DNA from: an uncultured Prevotellaceae bacterium
GTDB taxonomy: Bacteria > Bacteroidota > Bacteroidia > Bacteroidales > Bacteroidaceae
Direction: 5' to 3'
DNA: 41,842 bases
Assembly (NCBI GenBank): GCA_946415525.1
Contig: CAMKSZ010000003.1
Span: 1 to 41,842, forward strand
Each line of letters opens with the position of its first letter. Position 1 is the stretch's first letter. The translations under genes and the position numbers were made by a program. Below, piece after piece: positions 24,808-34,811 of this stretch. Below the pieces are notes generated by a model. The model was not told where the DNA came from, made no database searches, and saw nothing but the letters and a program-made list of their open reading frames with translations.

Positions 24808-27465
24808 ATGAGACTAACAAAGCAAGAACACAAGTCATTAAGGCGAATGTCAAGGTTCGCGTTGGCCTGTTGTGGTTTGCTGATGGGTGCCTGGTCGTTG
24901 CAGTCTTGTGAAGACGAGTATCTGCTGACGGGCCAACCGTCATGGTTGGGCAACTCCATCTATGAGCAACTACAAGAAGATGGTCACTACACGACCTTGT
25001 TGCGCTTAATTGACGACCTGGGGCAAAAGGAAGTCCTTAGCCACACGGGTTCCAAGACCTTGTTTGCTGCCAACGATGACGCTTTCCAAAAGTGGTTTGG
25101 CGGCAATACATGGGGAGTGAACAATTACGGTCAGTTGTCAACAGCACAAAAGAAATTGCTGCTAAACAACTCTATGATTAACAACGCTTATCTTATCGAG
25201 TTGCTTTCCAACGTAAGTGGCAATCCACCAATGGAAGGCATGTGCATGAGGCGTGAGACAGCCTCCTCCATCTACGATTCCGTTTACATTATGAAACCGA
25301 CGGAAATGCCCAAGACTGCATCCTGGCAGAAGTTTAGGGATAAGGGGCAAAGCATTCCCATCATGAAAGATGCCACATCCGCCCCGATGATTCATTTCTT
25401 ACCCGCTTTTATGAACTATTATAACATAAGCGACAACGACCTAAGTATCCTGACCAACCATCAGGCCACTTCCACTGCTGAGTCATGGGTGAACGGGCAA
25501 CGCATCGGCGAGAAAGACATTACATGCAAAAACGGGTACATCCAAAAGGTGGATGGCGTGATTGAAGCATCTACCAACATGGCAGACATCATTCGCAACC
25601 ATTCCAACATGTCGATGTGGTCGTCATTGCTTGATCGTTTCTCTGCACCCTTCTTTGACGCTAATTCCACAAGGGAGTACAATCGTCTTTACAACAATCA
25701 AGACTCGGTCTATACACTCCGCTATTACAGCAGACGTTCCGCAGGCAGCACTGCCTCGCAAAGTTACAGAGTGGAAACTGACCCCAACGGCGATGCCGTA
25801 TCGGCAGTCCTATCATTCGACCCAGGGTGGAACCAATATATTTATGCCAATACGATGAACTATGACTTGCATTATGATGCCGCTGCAATGATTGTCCCGA
25901 CTAACGAGGCTTTGGAACACTGGTGGAATCATGAAGGCAAGGATTTGCAGACAGAATACCATACTTGGGATAGTATTCCCGATGCTACCTTGGCAAAGTT
26001 GCTCAACGTGAATATGCTGCCAACATTCACCGATGCCATACCTTCCAAGTTTGACCATGTACTCAACGACGCTAAAGAACCTCTTGGCATTACCGTTGCC
26101 AATGTCGATTCTTGTTTCATGGGCTGTAATGGTGTGGTTTATCTTGTCAACAAAGTGTTCACGCCAGCAGAATATTCTTCCGTGGCTTATCCTGCTCTTG
26201 CCCACGAATCGACTATGAACGTCATCTATTGGGCTATCGACCAGTTGAACTTCCTGCCCTACCTGCTCTCCATGGACTCGAAGTATAGTTTGCTTTTGCC
26301 CACCAACAATGCCATGTTGTCCTATCTTGACCCTGCTTTTTATGGCAATATAGAAAACAGCACAGGGTTGGAAGCACCTTCCCTCATTGAATTCTACTAC
26401 GACAAGTCAAAACCATTGACCGACCGTGTGCAAGCACGCCGTTACAGCAGTACGGTTGATGAAAATGGTGTTGTCACCATTGGCCCACGTACCCAAGCCA
26501 CTGTTGCAACCAATGTCATACGCGACCGATTGAGAAGGTTGATGGACCAACTGATTATCGTTGGTGACGTGGAAGACGGACACGAATATTATAAGTCAAA
26601 AGGCGGCACGTTGCTTAAGGTGTCACGGACACCCGACGGACGCTTGGCCTTCTCCGGTGGCTGGGATATTGAGCATAACAACATCCAGTTGGCAGTGAAT
26701 AATAATGAAATCTACGAAAAAGTCAATGGTAAGTCATACCAATTAAATGACCGTATGCCGCTTAGTGCACAGCAAACCCTCTATACCACCCTCATAGGCA
26801 ATGAAAATTTCTCGAAATTCCTTGACTTGATTGATCATGACGGTAGTGAACTGATGACCACCAAACTCAGCAACAAATACAACGCAGGCATGACCAATCA
26901 GGGCAGCAAGAACTTCCGTTTGTTCGACAACTACAACTATACTGTTTACGTTCCGACCAACGATGCCATCCAACGCTTGATTGACGACGGCATTCTCCCT
27001 ACATGGGAAGACTATGAGGCCCAAACAGAGCAGGTATGGGGAACTGAAGAAGCAGCAGAGGAAGCCCGTCAGACCATCAAGAACATAATTGTCAACTTCA
27101 TCCGCTATCATGTACAAGACCATAGTGTAGCCATCGGAATGGCTCCAGAGTCGGGCAGCGACGTGAATGTCTATGAGAGTATGCTTCGCAATCCTGAAAC
27201 AGGACGTTTCTACCCCCTGACATCCGATGCTTCAGGCAACCAATTGACGGTTACGGACATCATGGGCAATTCCCGCCATGTCATCAAGACAGCGGGCCTT
27301 TATAACCAAATTTGTCGCGACTATTGGTTTGAAGGCAACATTAGCAGTAACAATGCAGTCATCTTCATGGCTTCCGACGCTGTGGTTCACCAAATCGACG
27401 GTTGCCTGATGGCTGAGCAAATGACCCCCTGGAAGCAACAACTTAATAAGATTAGGAGGAAATAA
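24808..27465 (+). CDS. Fasciclin (FAS1) repeat lipoprotein, about four FAS1-like domains
   Basis: Start moved from ORF-track 24682 to the ATG at 24808; lipobox LQSCEDE; FAS1 H1-like motifs TLFAANDDAFQKWF, AMIVPTNEALEHWW, SLLLPTNNAMLSYL, TVYVPTNDAIQRLI. Confidence 0.85.
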   Translation: MRLTKQEHKSLRRMSRFALACCGLLMGAWSLQSCEDEYLLTGQPSWLGNSIYEQLQEDGHYTTLLRLIDDLGQKEVLSHTGSKTLFAANDDAFQKWFGGNTWGVNNYGQLSTAQKKLLLNNSMINNAYLIELLSNVSGNPPMEGMCMRRETASSIYDSVYIMKPTEMPKTASWQKFRDKGQSIPIMKDATSAPMIHFLPAFMNYYNISDNDLSILTNHQATSTAESWVNGQRIGEKDITCKNGYIQKVDGVIEASTNMADIIRNHSNMSMWSSLLDRFSAPFFDANSTREYNRLYNNQDSVYTLRYYSRRSAGSTASQSYRVETDPNGDAVSAVLSFDPGWNQYIYANTMNYDLHYDAAAMIVPTNEALEHWWNHEGKDLQTEYHTWDSIPDATLAKLLNVNMLPTFTDAIPSKFDHVLNDAKEPLGITVANVDSCFMGCNGVVYLVNKVFTPAEYSSVAYPALAHESTMNVIYWAIDQLNFLPYLLSMDSKYSLLLPTNNAMLSYLDPAFYGNIENSTGLEAPSLIEFYYDKSKPLTDRVQARRYSSTVDENGVVTIGPRTQATVATNVIRDRLRRLMDQLIIVGDVEDGHEYYKSKGGTLLKVSRTPDGRLAFSGGWDIEHNNIQLAVNNNEIYEKVNGKSYQLNDRMPLSAQQTLYTTLIGNENFSKFLDLIDHDGSELMTTKLSNKYNAGMTNQGSKNFRLFDNYNYTVYVPTNDAIQRLIDDGILPTWEDYEAQTEQVWGTEEAAEEARQTIKNIIVNFIRYHVQDHSVAIGMAPESGSDVNVYESMLRNPETGRFYPLTSDASGNQLTVTDIMGNSRHVIKTAGLYNQICRDYWFEGNISSNNAVIFMASDAVVHQIDGCLMAEQMTPWKQQLNKIRRK

Positions 27466-27468
27466 GCC

Positions 27469-30400
27469 ATGAGAAAATTCCAATCCATCATATTGACACT
27501 ATTGATGTTGGTTGTGGGTATCGACATCCACGCCCAAGGCATCACTTCCGTCCACGGCACCGTGAGCGACGACGTTGAGCCCTTGATTGGAGCAACTGTC
27601 TGCGAGATCGATGCCAACGGTCGTATTATCGAAAGTGCGATCACCGACCTCAATGGTAACTTCACCATGAAGGTGCAAAACCCGAAAGACAAGATTCGTT
27701 TCACCTATGTTGGTATGAAGAACGTCACACTTCCCATCGACCGGACTACATACGAGATTAAGATGGAGTCGGCCACCTCGTTGCAAGAGGTCACCGTGGT
27801 CTCCAAGCGTCGTGCGAGAGGCAACTCGCTGCCGATACCAGAACGTGAACTTTCTTCCGCTACCCAACGACTTAATATGCAAGAGTTCGAAGGACTTGGC
27901 ATCACCTCCGTCGATCAAGTGTTGCAAGGTCAGGTGGCAGGTCTTGACCTTATCAGTAATTCTGGCGACCTTGGATCCGGTTCCACCATGCGTCTGCGTG
28001 GTGCCACCTCTCTCTCCACACTCACCAACTCCAACCCATTGATTGTTGTCGATAGCAACATTCGTGAAGTCAACCTCGACAATTTCGACCTCGCTTCCGC
28101 CAATAATGAAAAATTCGCAGAGTTGCTGAACATCAACCCTGAGGACATCGCCAGCATCAATGTCTTGAAAGATGCTGCCGCAACAGCACAATATGGCTCC
28201 TTGGGTGGCAACGGTGTTATCGAGTTGACCACCAAGCGTGGTGTGCCAGGCCCACCGAAACTCACTTACACTCTGAAAATGACAGGCACCTATCTTCCCA
28301 AGGGATATGAAATGCTTAATGGCGACGACTACACCATGCTGCTCAAGGAGTCGTATTTCAATCCGACCCAGAACGACAATGCTTCAGCCAATGTGCCTGA
28401 AATCAATTATGACCCCACGTTTTCGGAATACGAGCAATACAACAACAACACAGACTGGCGTGACGCAGTCACCCAATGGGGACTCCGCCAAAATCACTAC
28501 GTCACAGTCAGTGGTGGTGGCGAAAAGGCATCCTTCCGTATTGGCGGTGGTTTCGACCATGAGACCGGTACCATCATTCAGCAGAAACTCAACCGCTTCT
28601 CCACCCGTGTCGCCCTTGACTACAACATCAGCCGCCGTATTCTTGTGAGCACCAACTTTGCGCTCACCTATACGAAGAACAACATGAACTACCACGATCT
28701 GTTGAATATTGCCTTGAAGAAGATGCCCAACATGAGCATTTACGAGCAGGATCCCCTGACAGGTGCCGACACCGACACTTATTACACGATGCTCCAGTCT
28801 GCTTCCAGCGTGTTTGACAAGAATCAGAAAGACTACATCAACCCTGTAGCATCTGCTTATCTTGCCATGAACCAGCGCCGCACTTATGACATGTCGCCCG
28901 AATTGGTTATCAATTACCAACTTTTGGGCACCGACTTTGAACATACTCAACTCAATTGGCGTGGTTCGATGTATATGAACATTTTCAACCAATACGATGA
29001 CAAGTTCGACCCCCAGGAGTTGCATGGAACCCAGTTGAGAGACAACAAGAAAATCAATAACAGTTATTCTGGTTCTTCGAAAAGCGTCTCGTTGAACACC
29101 AAACAGACAATTACCTTCATCCCCGCATTTAGAAACAAGGATCACTCGCTGATGTCGCACGTCCGTATGGAACTCACTTCCGGTTCTTCAAACAACCAAG
29201 GAACCTCGAGTTACCTCAATCCCTCAGGCGGCATCACCAGTCCCAATGCAGGCGGTATGACAGACGGACTTTCCTCGGGCTATAGTGAATGGCGTTCGCT
29301 CTATTTCACCTTCTCAACTCACTATGCTTATAAGGAGCGTTATATTGCCGACTTCACTGTCCGCGCCGATGGTACCACTAAGTTTGGACCAGGCAATCGT
29401 TGGGGCTATTTCCCCTCCGTCTCTGCCAAGTGGATTATCAGCGACGAGCCTTGGATGAAGTGGTCGAGAAAATGGCTCTCCATGTTGGCCATTCGCCCCA
29501 GTTGGGGACGTGTGGGCAACCAACCTGGTTCCAATTACCTATATACGTCGAAGTACCGTAGTTCCTCCGACAAGTATATCGACATGTCAGTGATGTATCC
29601 TGAAAACATACGACTCACTGACCTCAAGTGGGAAATCGTTTCCAGTTACAACCTGGGATTCGACTTGGGCTTTTTCGACGGACGCCTCACCATGGCCATA
29701 GAAGGCTATCGCAGCACTACCTCTGATATGCTGATTAGCAATTACCGTATCCCCTCAAATGTCGGTTTTAGCACCCTGCCTTATAGAAATAGCGGCAAGA
29801 TGAGAAACACTGGTTGGGAATTCCATGTCAACACCAACAAACTCATCAAGAAGGGCAAATTCTCCCTTGACTTTAACATCAACTTTGGCAACAACCGAAA
29901 CGAGATTCTTGAAATGGATGAATATGTGCTCAGCAACTATAACTCTGTTTTTGGCTACAATAATGCAGAAACCTTGCGCCGTGTGCAACTCAACAACCCT
30001 TTGGGGGCCATCTACGGTTTCCGTTACAAAGGCGTTTACCAATATAACTATAACACATTCAGCAAGATGAGCCGTGAAGAGCAAGAACAGTTTATTGCCA
30101 GTGGCAAAACCGCCCCTGTCGCAATAAATGCCAACGGTGAGATTGTCAGGGACGGCCAAGGCAACCCAGTCCGTATGATGTACAACTACACCAACGACGG
30201 AACTGGCAAGAACTTCCGATTCTCCGGTGGTGACGCTATCTATGAGGATGTGAACCACGATGGTCAAATCAATGCACTCGACATCGTCTATTTAGGCAGT
30301 TCACTTCCTAAACTCACAGGCGGTTTCGGTCTCACCATTAATTATGGCGATTGGCGTTTCACTACGCAGTTCACATATCGTACGGGCAACAACATCATCA

Positions 30401-30801
30401 ACATGGCCCGTCTGAGAGCCGAGGCCATGACAGGTAATGACAACCAAAGCCAAGCAGTGAACTATCGCTGGCGCAAGGAAGGCGATGTCACTTCCATCCC
30501 AAGAGCCATGTATGGCAACGAATCCAACTACAACTCATTGGTGAGCGACCGTTTTGTGGAGGATGGCAGTTATCTACGAATGGGCTTTGCACAGATTTCA
30601 TACGTGCTAAGGCAGAAATTCATCAAGGCCATGGGCCTCAACAAAATTTCGCTCTATGCCAGTGCCAATAACCCGTTTGTTATCACTAAATATTCCGGCG
30701 TTGACCCTGACATTTCCGCAAGGGGATACGACCCCGCCATCGACAACGCACAAACACCGCGCTCGCGTTACTATACCTTCGGTATCACCGTAGACTTCTA
30801 A
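27469..30801 (+). CDS. SusC/RagA-family TonB-linked outer membrane protein (pair 1)
   Basis: 1110 aa; carboxypeptidase-regulatory-like N-domain (VHGTVSDDVEPLIGATVCEID...), plug (SVDQVLQGQVAGLDLIS...MRLRGATSLSTLTNSNPLIVVDS...INPEDIASINVLKDAAATAQYGSLGGNGVIELTTKRG), C-terminal TPRSRYYTFGITVDF. Confidence 0.97.
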   Translation: MRKFQSIILTLLMLVVGIDIHAQGITSVHGTVSDDVEPLIGATVCEIDANGRIIESAITDLNGNFTMKVQNPKDKIRFTYVGMKNVTLPIDRTTYEIKMESATSLQEVTVVSKRRARGNSLPIPERELSSATQRLNMQEFEGLGITSVDQVLQGQVAGLDLISNSGDLGSGSTMRLRGATSLSTLTNSNPLIVVDSNIREVNLDNFDLASANNEKFAELLNINPEDIASINVLKDAAATAQYGSLGGNGVIELTTKRGVPGPPKLTYTLKMTGTYLPKGYEMLNGDDYTMLLKESYFNPTQNDNASANVPEINYDPTFSEYEQYNNNTDWRDAVTQWGLRQNHYVTVSGGGEKASFRIGGGFDHETGTIIQQKLNRFSTRVALDYNISRRILVSTNFALTYTKNNMNYHDLLNIALKKMPNMSIYEQDPLTGADTDTYYTMLQSASSVFDKNQKDYINPVASAYLAMNQRRTYDMSPELVINYQLLGTDFEHTQLNWRGSMYMNIFNQYDDKFDPQELHGTQLRDNKKINNSYSGSSKSVSLNTKQTITFIPAFRNKDHSLMSHVRMELTSGSSNNQGTSSYLNPSGGITSPNAGGMTDGLSSGYSEWRSLYFTFSTHYAYKERYIADFTVRADGTTKFGPGNRWGYFPSVSAKWIISDEPWMKWSRKWLSMLAIRPSWGRVGNQPGSNYLYTSKYRSSSDKYIDMSVMYPENIRLTDLKWEIVSSYNLGFDLGFFDGRLTMAIEGYRSTTSDMLISNYRIPSNVGFSTLPYRNSGKMRNTGWEFHVNTNKLIKKGKFSLDFNINFGNNRNEILEMDEYVLSNYNSVFGYNNAETLRRVQLNNPLGAIYGFRYKGVYQYNYNTFSKMSREEQEQFIASGKTAPVAINANGEIVRDGQGNPVRMMYNYTNDGTGKNFRFSGGDAIYEDVNHDGQINALDIVYLGSSLPKLTGGFGLTINYGDWRFTTQFTYRTGNNIINMARLRAEAMTGNDNQSQAVNYRWRKEGDVTSIPRAMYGNESNYNSLVSDRFVEDGSYLRMGFAQISYVLRQKFIKAMGLNKISLYASANNPFVITKYSGVDPDISARGYDPAIDNAQTPRSRYYTFGITVDF

Positions 30802-30834
30802 TTATATTAAATAAAAGAAGAAAGACCAACTATT

Positions 30835-32640
30835 ATGAGACAATTTCATCTATATAAAAAATGGAAAGACATCGCATTCATGGCTGTTGCGACCCCAATA
30901 GCCGCCTTGTCATTTTCCAGTTGTTCCGACTTTTTGGAGATAGAGCCACGCGATGTCATCGTCCTCGAACAGTTCTGGAACGAGAAGAGCGACGTCGATG
31001 GCATCGTGGCAGGCTGCTATACGGCATTACAATCAGATCCTTGCATCCGAAGAATGATTATCTGGGGTGAGGCACGCAGTGAAAACATCTCTCCGGGTAC
31101 TAACTGCAACCTCGACGGCAACTTGTTGAATGTCCTCAACGAAAACATTACCGCCAAGAACGCCTATACTACTTGGGTGGATTTCTACAGTGTCATCAAC
31201 AGATGCAATACCGTCATTAAATTCGCTCCTGGCGTTGCCGAAGGTGACCCAGGCTACACTCAGAGCGAACTCCAAGCCACCATTGCCGAGATGACTGCCT
31301 TGCGCTCCCTATGTTATTTCTATTTGATTCGTACGTTCCGTGACGTCCCCTTTACGCGTGAAGCCTATACTGACGACGACCAACAACTGATGTTGCCTGC
31401 CACATCGTTCGATAATGTCCTCGACTCGTTGATATATGACTTGGAGAGTGTGAAGAACATGGCTATAGAGCGCTATCCGACCACCACACCCAGATACCAA
31501 ACCGGCCGTATCACCAAAGATGCCATCCACGCCATGCTTTGCGAGATGTACCTTTGGAAAAATGACTATGCTAACTGCATTAAATATGCCGATCTTGTGA
31601 TTGAATCCAAGAAAAAGATTGCCGAAGAATTAAGAAACGGCACATTAGGCTCATCGCGTGGTAGATCAAGTTCAATGAACAGTAGTGAAGCCCTCCTCCG
31701 TACCAATGGTTTTCCCTTGGTAAACAACATGACAACGAGCAATTATTTTGGCAATGCCTTTGACGTATTGTTCTCCGGCGATGACGACTATACCGAGGAT
31801 GCACAGCAAGAGATTATCTTCCAACTCATCTTTAGTGATCGACCTGATGCCGAGAGCATGCCAAACAATTCTGCCGTAAGCCTCTTCTATGGCAATAGCA
31901 CGCTTAATAATACGAGTGGCTACATGGCACCTTCTGATTTCGTCATCGAGGACATCGGAAAGGAAAGCGGACGCAACGTATTTGAGGACAAAAACAAGAA
32001 AGTGGACGCCCGTCTTTACATCAATTGTGACCCAAGTGCAAAGTCCATCTGCAAGTTCGTTTCCGAACAAATGACCATCAATGCCCAGTCTAAAGACCCT
32101 GAAGCATCCGGTTATTCGCTGAAATGGGGAGAAAAGACCAACGGTAGCAATTGGATTATCTACCGCCTCGCCGACATCATGCTCTTGAAGGCTGAAGCCC
32201 TTGCACAGCAATTGCGCGAAGGCAGCGATTTGGAGACCATCAATTTTAACAGGCCTATCATCGATACCGCCTTCTCGCTCATCAACGCCGTCAACAAGCG
32301 TTCCGTTTGCCAGACCACCCTTGTCGATACGTTGGTAGCCGGTGACTATGTGACGAAGTCGCAGTTGGAAAACCTTGTCATGAAAGAGCGTCAGCGTGAA
32401 CTCATGTTCGAGGGCAAACGTTGGTATGACCTTGTACGCCAAGCACGTCGTGAGGGGGCAACCACCAGCCTCTCTCAAGCCGCCCTCCATAAAGTGACAA
32501 CTGGTTCATCGCTTATCGCCAACAAACTGACGAAGATGGATGCCATCTATTGGCCGTATAACTACGAGGAACTGAAAGTGAATACCTTGCTGGTGCAGAA
32601 CCCCGCATTCAGTAGTGGCGTGAGTGATAGTTACGAATAG
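30835..32640 (+). CDS. RagB/SusD-family nutrient uptake lipoprotein (pair 1)
   Basis: 601 aa; lipobox FSSCSDFLEIEPRD; ALRSLCYFYLIRTFRDVPFTRE; YRLADIMLLKAEALAQ; ERQRELMFEGKRWYDLVRQ. Confidence 0.97.
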   Translation: MRQFHLYKKWKDIAFMAVATPIAALSFSSCSDFLEIEPRDVIVLEQFWNEKSDVDGIVAGCYTALQSDPCIRRMIIWGEARSENISPGTNCNLDGNLLNVLNENITAKNAYTTWVDFYSVINRCNTVIKFAPGVAEGDPGYTQSELQATIAEMTALRSLCYFYLIRTFRDVPFTREAYTDDDQQLMLPATSFDNVLDSLIYDLESVKNMAIERYPTTTPRYQTGRITKDAIHAMLCEMYLWKNDYANCIKYADLVIESKKKIAEELRNGTLGSSRGRSSSMNSSEALLRTNGFPLVNNMTTSNYFGNAFDVLFSGDDDYTEDAQQEIIFQLIFSDRPDAESMPNNSAVSLFYGNSTLNNTSGYMAPSDFVIEDIGKESGRNVFEDKNKKVDARLYINCDPSAKSICKFVSEQMTINAQSKDPEASGYSLKWGEKTNGSNWIIYRLADIMLLKAEALAQQLREGSDLETINFNRPIIDTAFSLINAVNKRSVCQTTLVDTLVAGDYVTKSQLENLVMKERQRELMFEGKRWYDLVRQARREGATTSLSQAALHKVTTGSSLIANKLTKMDAIYWPYNYEELKVNTLLVQNPAFSSGVSDSYE

Positions 32641-32669
32641 TCAATCATCAACTGTAATCAAGGATAAAA

Positions 32670-34745
32670 ATGAAAAAGTTTAGATATAACATACTGTGCC
32701 TCTTGGGTCTGGCCGCCATGCTGTCGGGGAGCCTTGCTTCCTGCTCAGACGAGCCATCCGCAGAGAATTTCTATACCTTTACGGGCGAGATGGCCAGCGA
32801 TTACCTGAAAAACCGGCCTCAATTTAGCGAGTTTCAAGAAATTGTGGAAAGAGCCGGCATGATGGACTTGTTGTCCACTTATGGTCACTATACCTGCTTT
32901 GTGCCTAACAACGATGCCGTCAACACCTTCTTGAAGAGCAAGGGACTGTCGAGTGTCAGCGACCTGTCAACCGCCGACTGCGACACCATCGCGCGCACCC
33001 ACTTGGTGAACAACATGTACACTACGATGGAAATGAACCAAGACCGTCTGCCGACAGCCAACATGCTCGGCCGATATATCGCCACGTCATCCGGCCTCGA
33101 TGACAAGCAGAATGCGGTCATCTTCCTTGAGGGCGTTAGCCACATTTATTTTGACTTGGCCGACGATTCTGTGGAAAACGGTATCATGCAACCCATTGAC
33201 AAGGTGATTGAAAAGTCTAACAACTACATCTCCGACCTGCTGCGTGACAATCCCAAAATCTCTACATTCTACCAGGCGCTGGTGGCTACCGACGTGCTAA
33301 AGCAAGTGCTCTTGGTGGAAGATGAAACGTGGGACAACAAAAAGTATCCGAAGTACTACTACAAGTCACATACTTGGAGTGAGGTGGCATGGGTGCCTGA
33401 CACCAAAAGATATGGCTTTACTGTCTTTGTTGAGCCAGATGCGTTGCTGCAAAGTAAATATGGTATTGCCCCTGGCGACATCAAGGCTCTTTACGACTTG
33501 GCTTGCTCTATCTACGACCCAGTCTATCCTGAAGATGTCAACAAGGAAGGTCATTCTTTTGAGCATCTTACCGACAGTATCAACCCGCTCCGTCGCTTCG
33601 TGCAATACCACATTCTCACCCGATACACGGCAGGTACTTCTGACCTAACCCCGATGGATGTAAACATCGGTGTCGTGAAGGGAGCCTTTGGGTTTGAGGA
33701 GACTCTCATCAATCCCATTGATTGGTTTCACACCCTTCTCCCCCACACCATGCTCAAGGTTGAGAAACTCACCGTGACCGACTTTGTGGGCAATGGCGTT
33801 AAAGGCGAAAGATACATCAACCGCAGGTATGACAAGTCTTATAAGATAGAGGGTATTCATATCGACCCGACCATCGAGACAGACATAACCCACGACGGTC
33901 TCAACGGACACTACTTCTATGTTGACGACATTGTAGCCTTCTCCTCCGACGTTCAGAACAAAGTGCAGAACATGCGTATCCGCATGGATTTCTCTACCGT
34001 GTTCCCAGAAGTGATGACCAATGGCCTGCGTTTTGAAGGCGACCCAACCCAAGATGACGATGCAGGTACCCCCGACGACTCTGCTACTCCTAAAAATGGG
34101 CGCAACTACTATTTCCCGTTGGGCTATCTCGATGGTGTCACTTTCACCAACTGCAACGTAGTTTTACGCCGCCCCCACATCAACTTCTGGTCTTGGCAAG
34201 GAGATGAATGGAACTTGTTCGGCGACTATGATTTCACCTTCCGCCTGCCCCCGATACCTTACAGCGGCGACTGGCAGGTTAGATTGGGCTTCTGTGCCAT
34301 TGAAACTCGTGGCGTGATGCAAGTGTATTTCGACGGTGTGCCGCAAGGCATCCCACTTGACATGACAAAATTCCTCAATTCCGACCTCTATATAGGCGAC
34401 CGATTCGTCACCGACGAGGGCCCGGGCGACTACGACAAGATGACCGACGAAGAGAAAGCCGAGGAGCAGAAACTCCTCAAGAACCTTGGCGCCTACCGCG
34501 CACCGCGTTCTCTCTTCCATTTTAGTACTTCTCAGAAGAATTTCTTCGTAGGCAACGAACGCACTTACCGTCGCATTCTCTGCCAGACTTACATGGATGC
34601 CAAGAAGGATCATTACATCCGTTTCCGCGTAGCCTCCGACGGCAAGCAAGGCAACAACAACGAGTTCATGCTCGATTACCTTGAACTTGTGCCGAAGAGC
34701 GTCTATGGTGTCGATAGTGACGGCGAGATGGAAGACGACCTCTAA
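32670..34745 (+). CDS. Fasciclin-domain lipoprotein with C-terminal beta-sandwich-like domain
   Basis: 691 aa; lipobox SLASCSDE; FAS1 motifs YTCFVPNNDAVNTFLKSKG...ARTHLVNNMY and YGFTVFVEPDALLQSKYG; C-terminal INFWSWQGDEWNLFGDYDFTFRLPPIPYSGDWQVRLGF...IRFRVASDGKQGNNNEFMLDYLELVP. Confidence 0.8.
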   Translation: MKKFRYNILCLLGLAAMLSGSLASCSDEPSAENFYTFTGEMASDYLKNRPQFSEFQEIVERAGMMDLLSTYGHYTCFVPNNDAVNTFLKSKGLSSVSDLSTADCDTIARTHLVNNMYTTMEMNQDRLPTANMLGRYIATSSGLDDKQNAVIFLEGVSHIYFDLADDSVENGIMQPIDKVIEKSNNYISDLLRDNPKISTFYQALVATDVLKQVLLVEDETWDNKKYPKYYYKSHTWSEVAWVPDTKRYGFTVFVEPDALLQSKYGIAPGDIKALYDLACSIYDPVYPEDVNKEGHSFEHLTDSINPLRRFVQYHILTRYTAGTSDLTPMDVNIGVVKGAFGFEETLINPIDWFHTLLPHTMLKVEKLTVTDFVGNGVKGERYINRRYDKSYKIEGIHIDPTIETDITHDGLNGHYFYVDDIVAFSSDVQNKVQNMRIRMDFSTVFPEVMTNGLRFEGDPTQDDDAGTPDDSATPKNGRNYYFPLGYLDGVTFTNCNVVLRRPHINFWSWQGDEWNLFGDYDFTFRLPPIPYSGDWQVRLGFCAIETRGVMQVYFDGVPQGIPLDMTKFLNSDLYIGDRFVTDEGPGDYDKMTDEEKAEEQKLLKNLGAYRAPRSLFHFSTSQKNFFVGNERTYRRILCQTYMDAKKDHYIRFRVASDGKQGNNNEFMLDYLELVPKSVYGVDSDGEMEDDL

Positions 34746-34811
34746 TCATCTGCTAATTGAATATTGATGATGCAATAGACAATTGAAGTTATCATTAGAA
34801 TCAAGAAATAT

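Noticed and set aside
31672-32490. 272-aa minus-strand ORF opposite SusD, and similar ORFs at 36920-37708 and 28384-29160
   Set aside because: Antisense to unmistakable SusC/SusD coding sequences; artefacts of codon usage.
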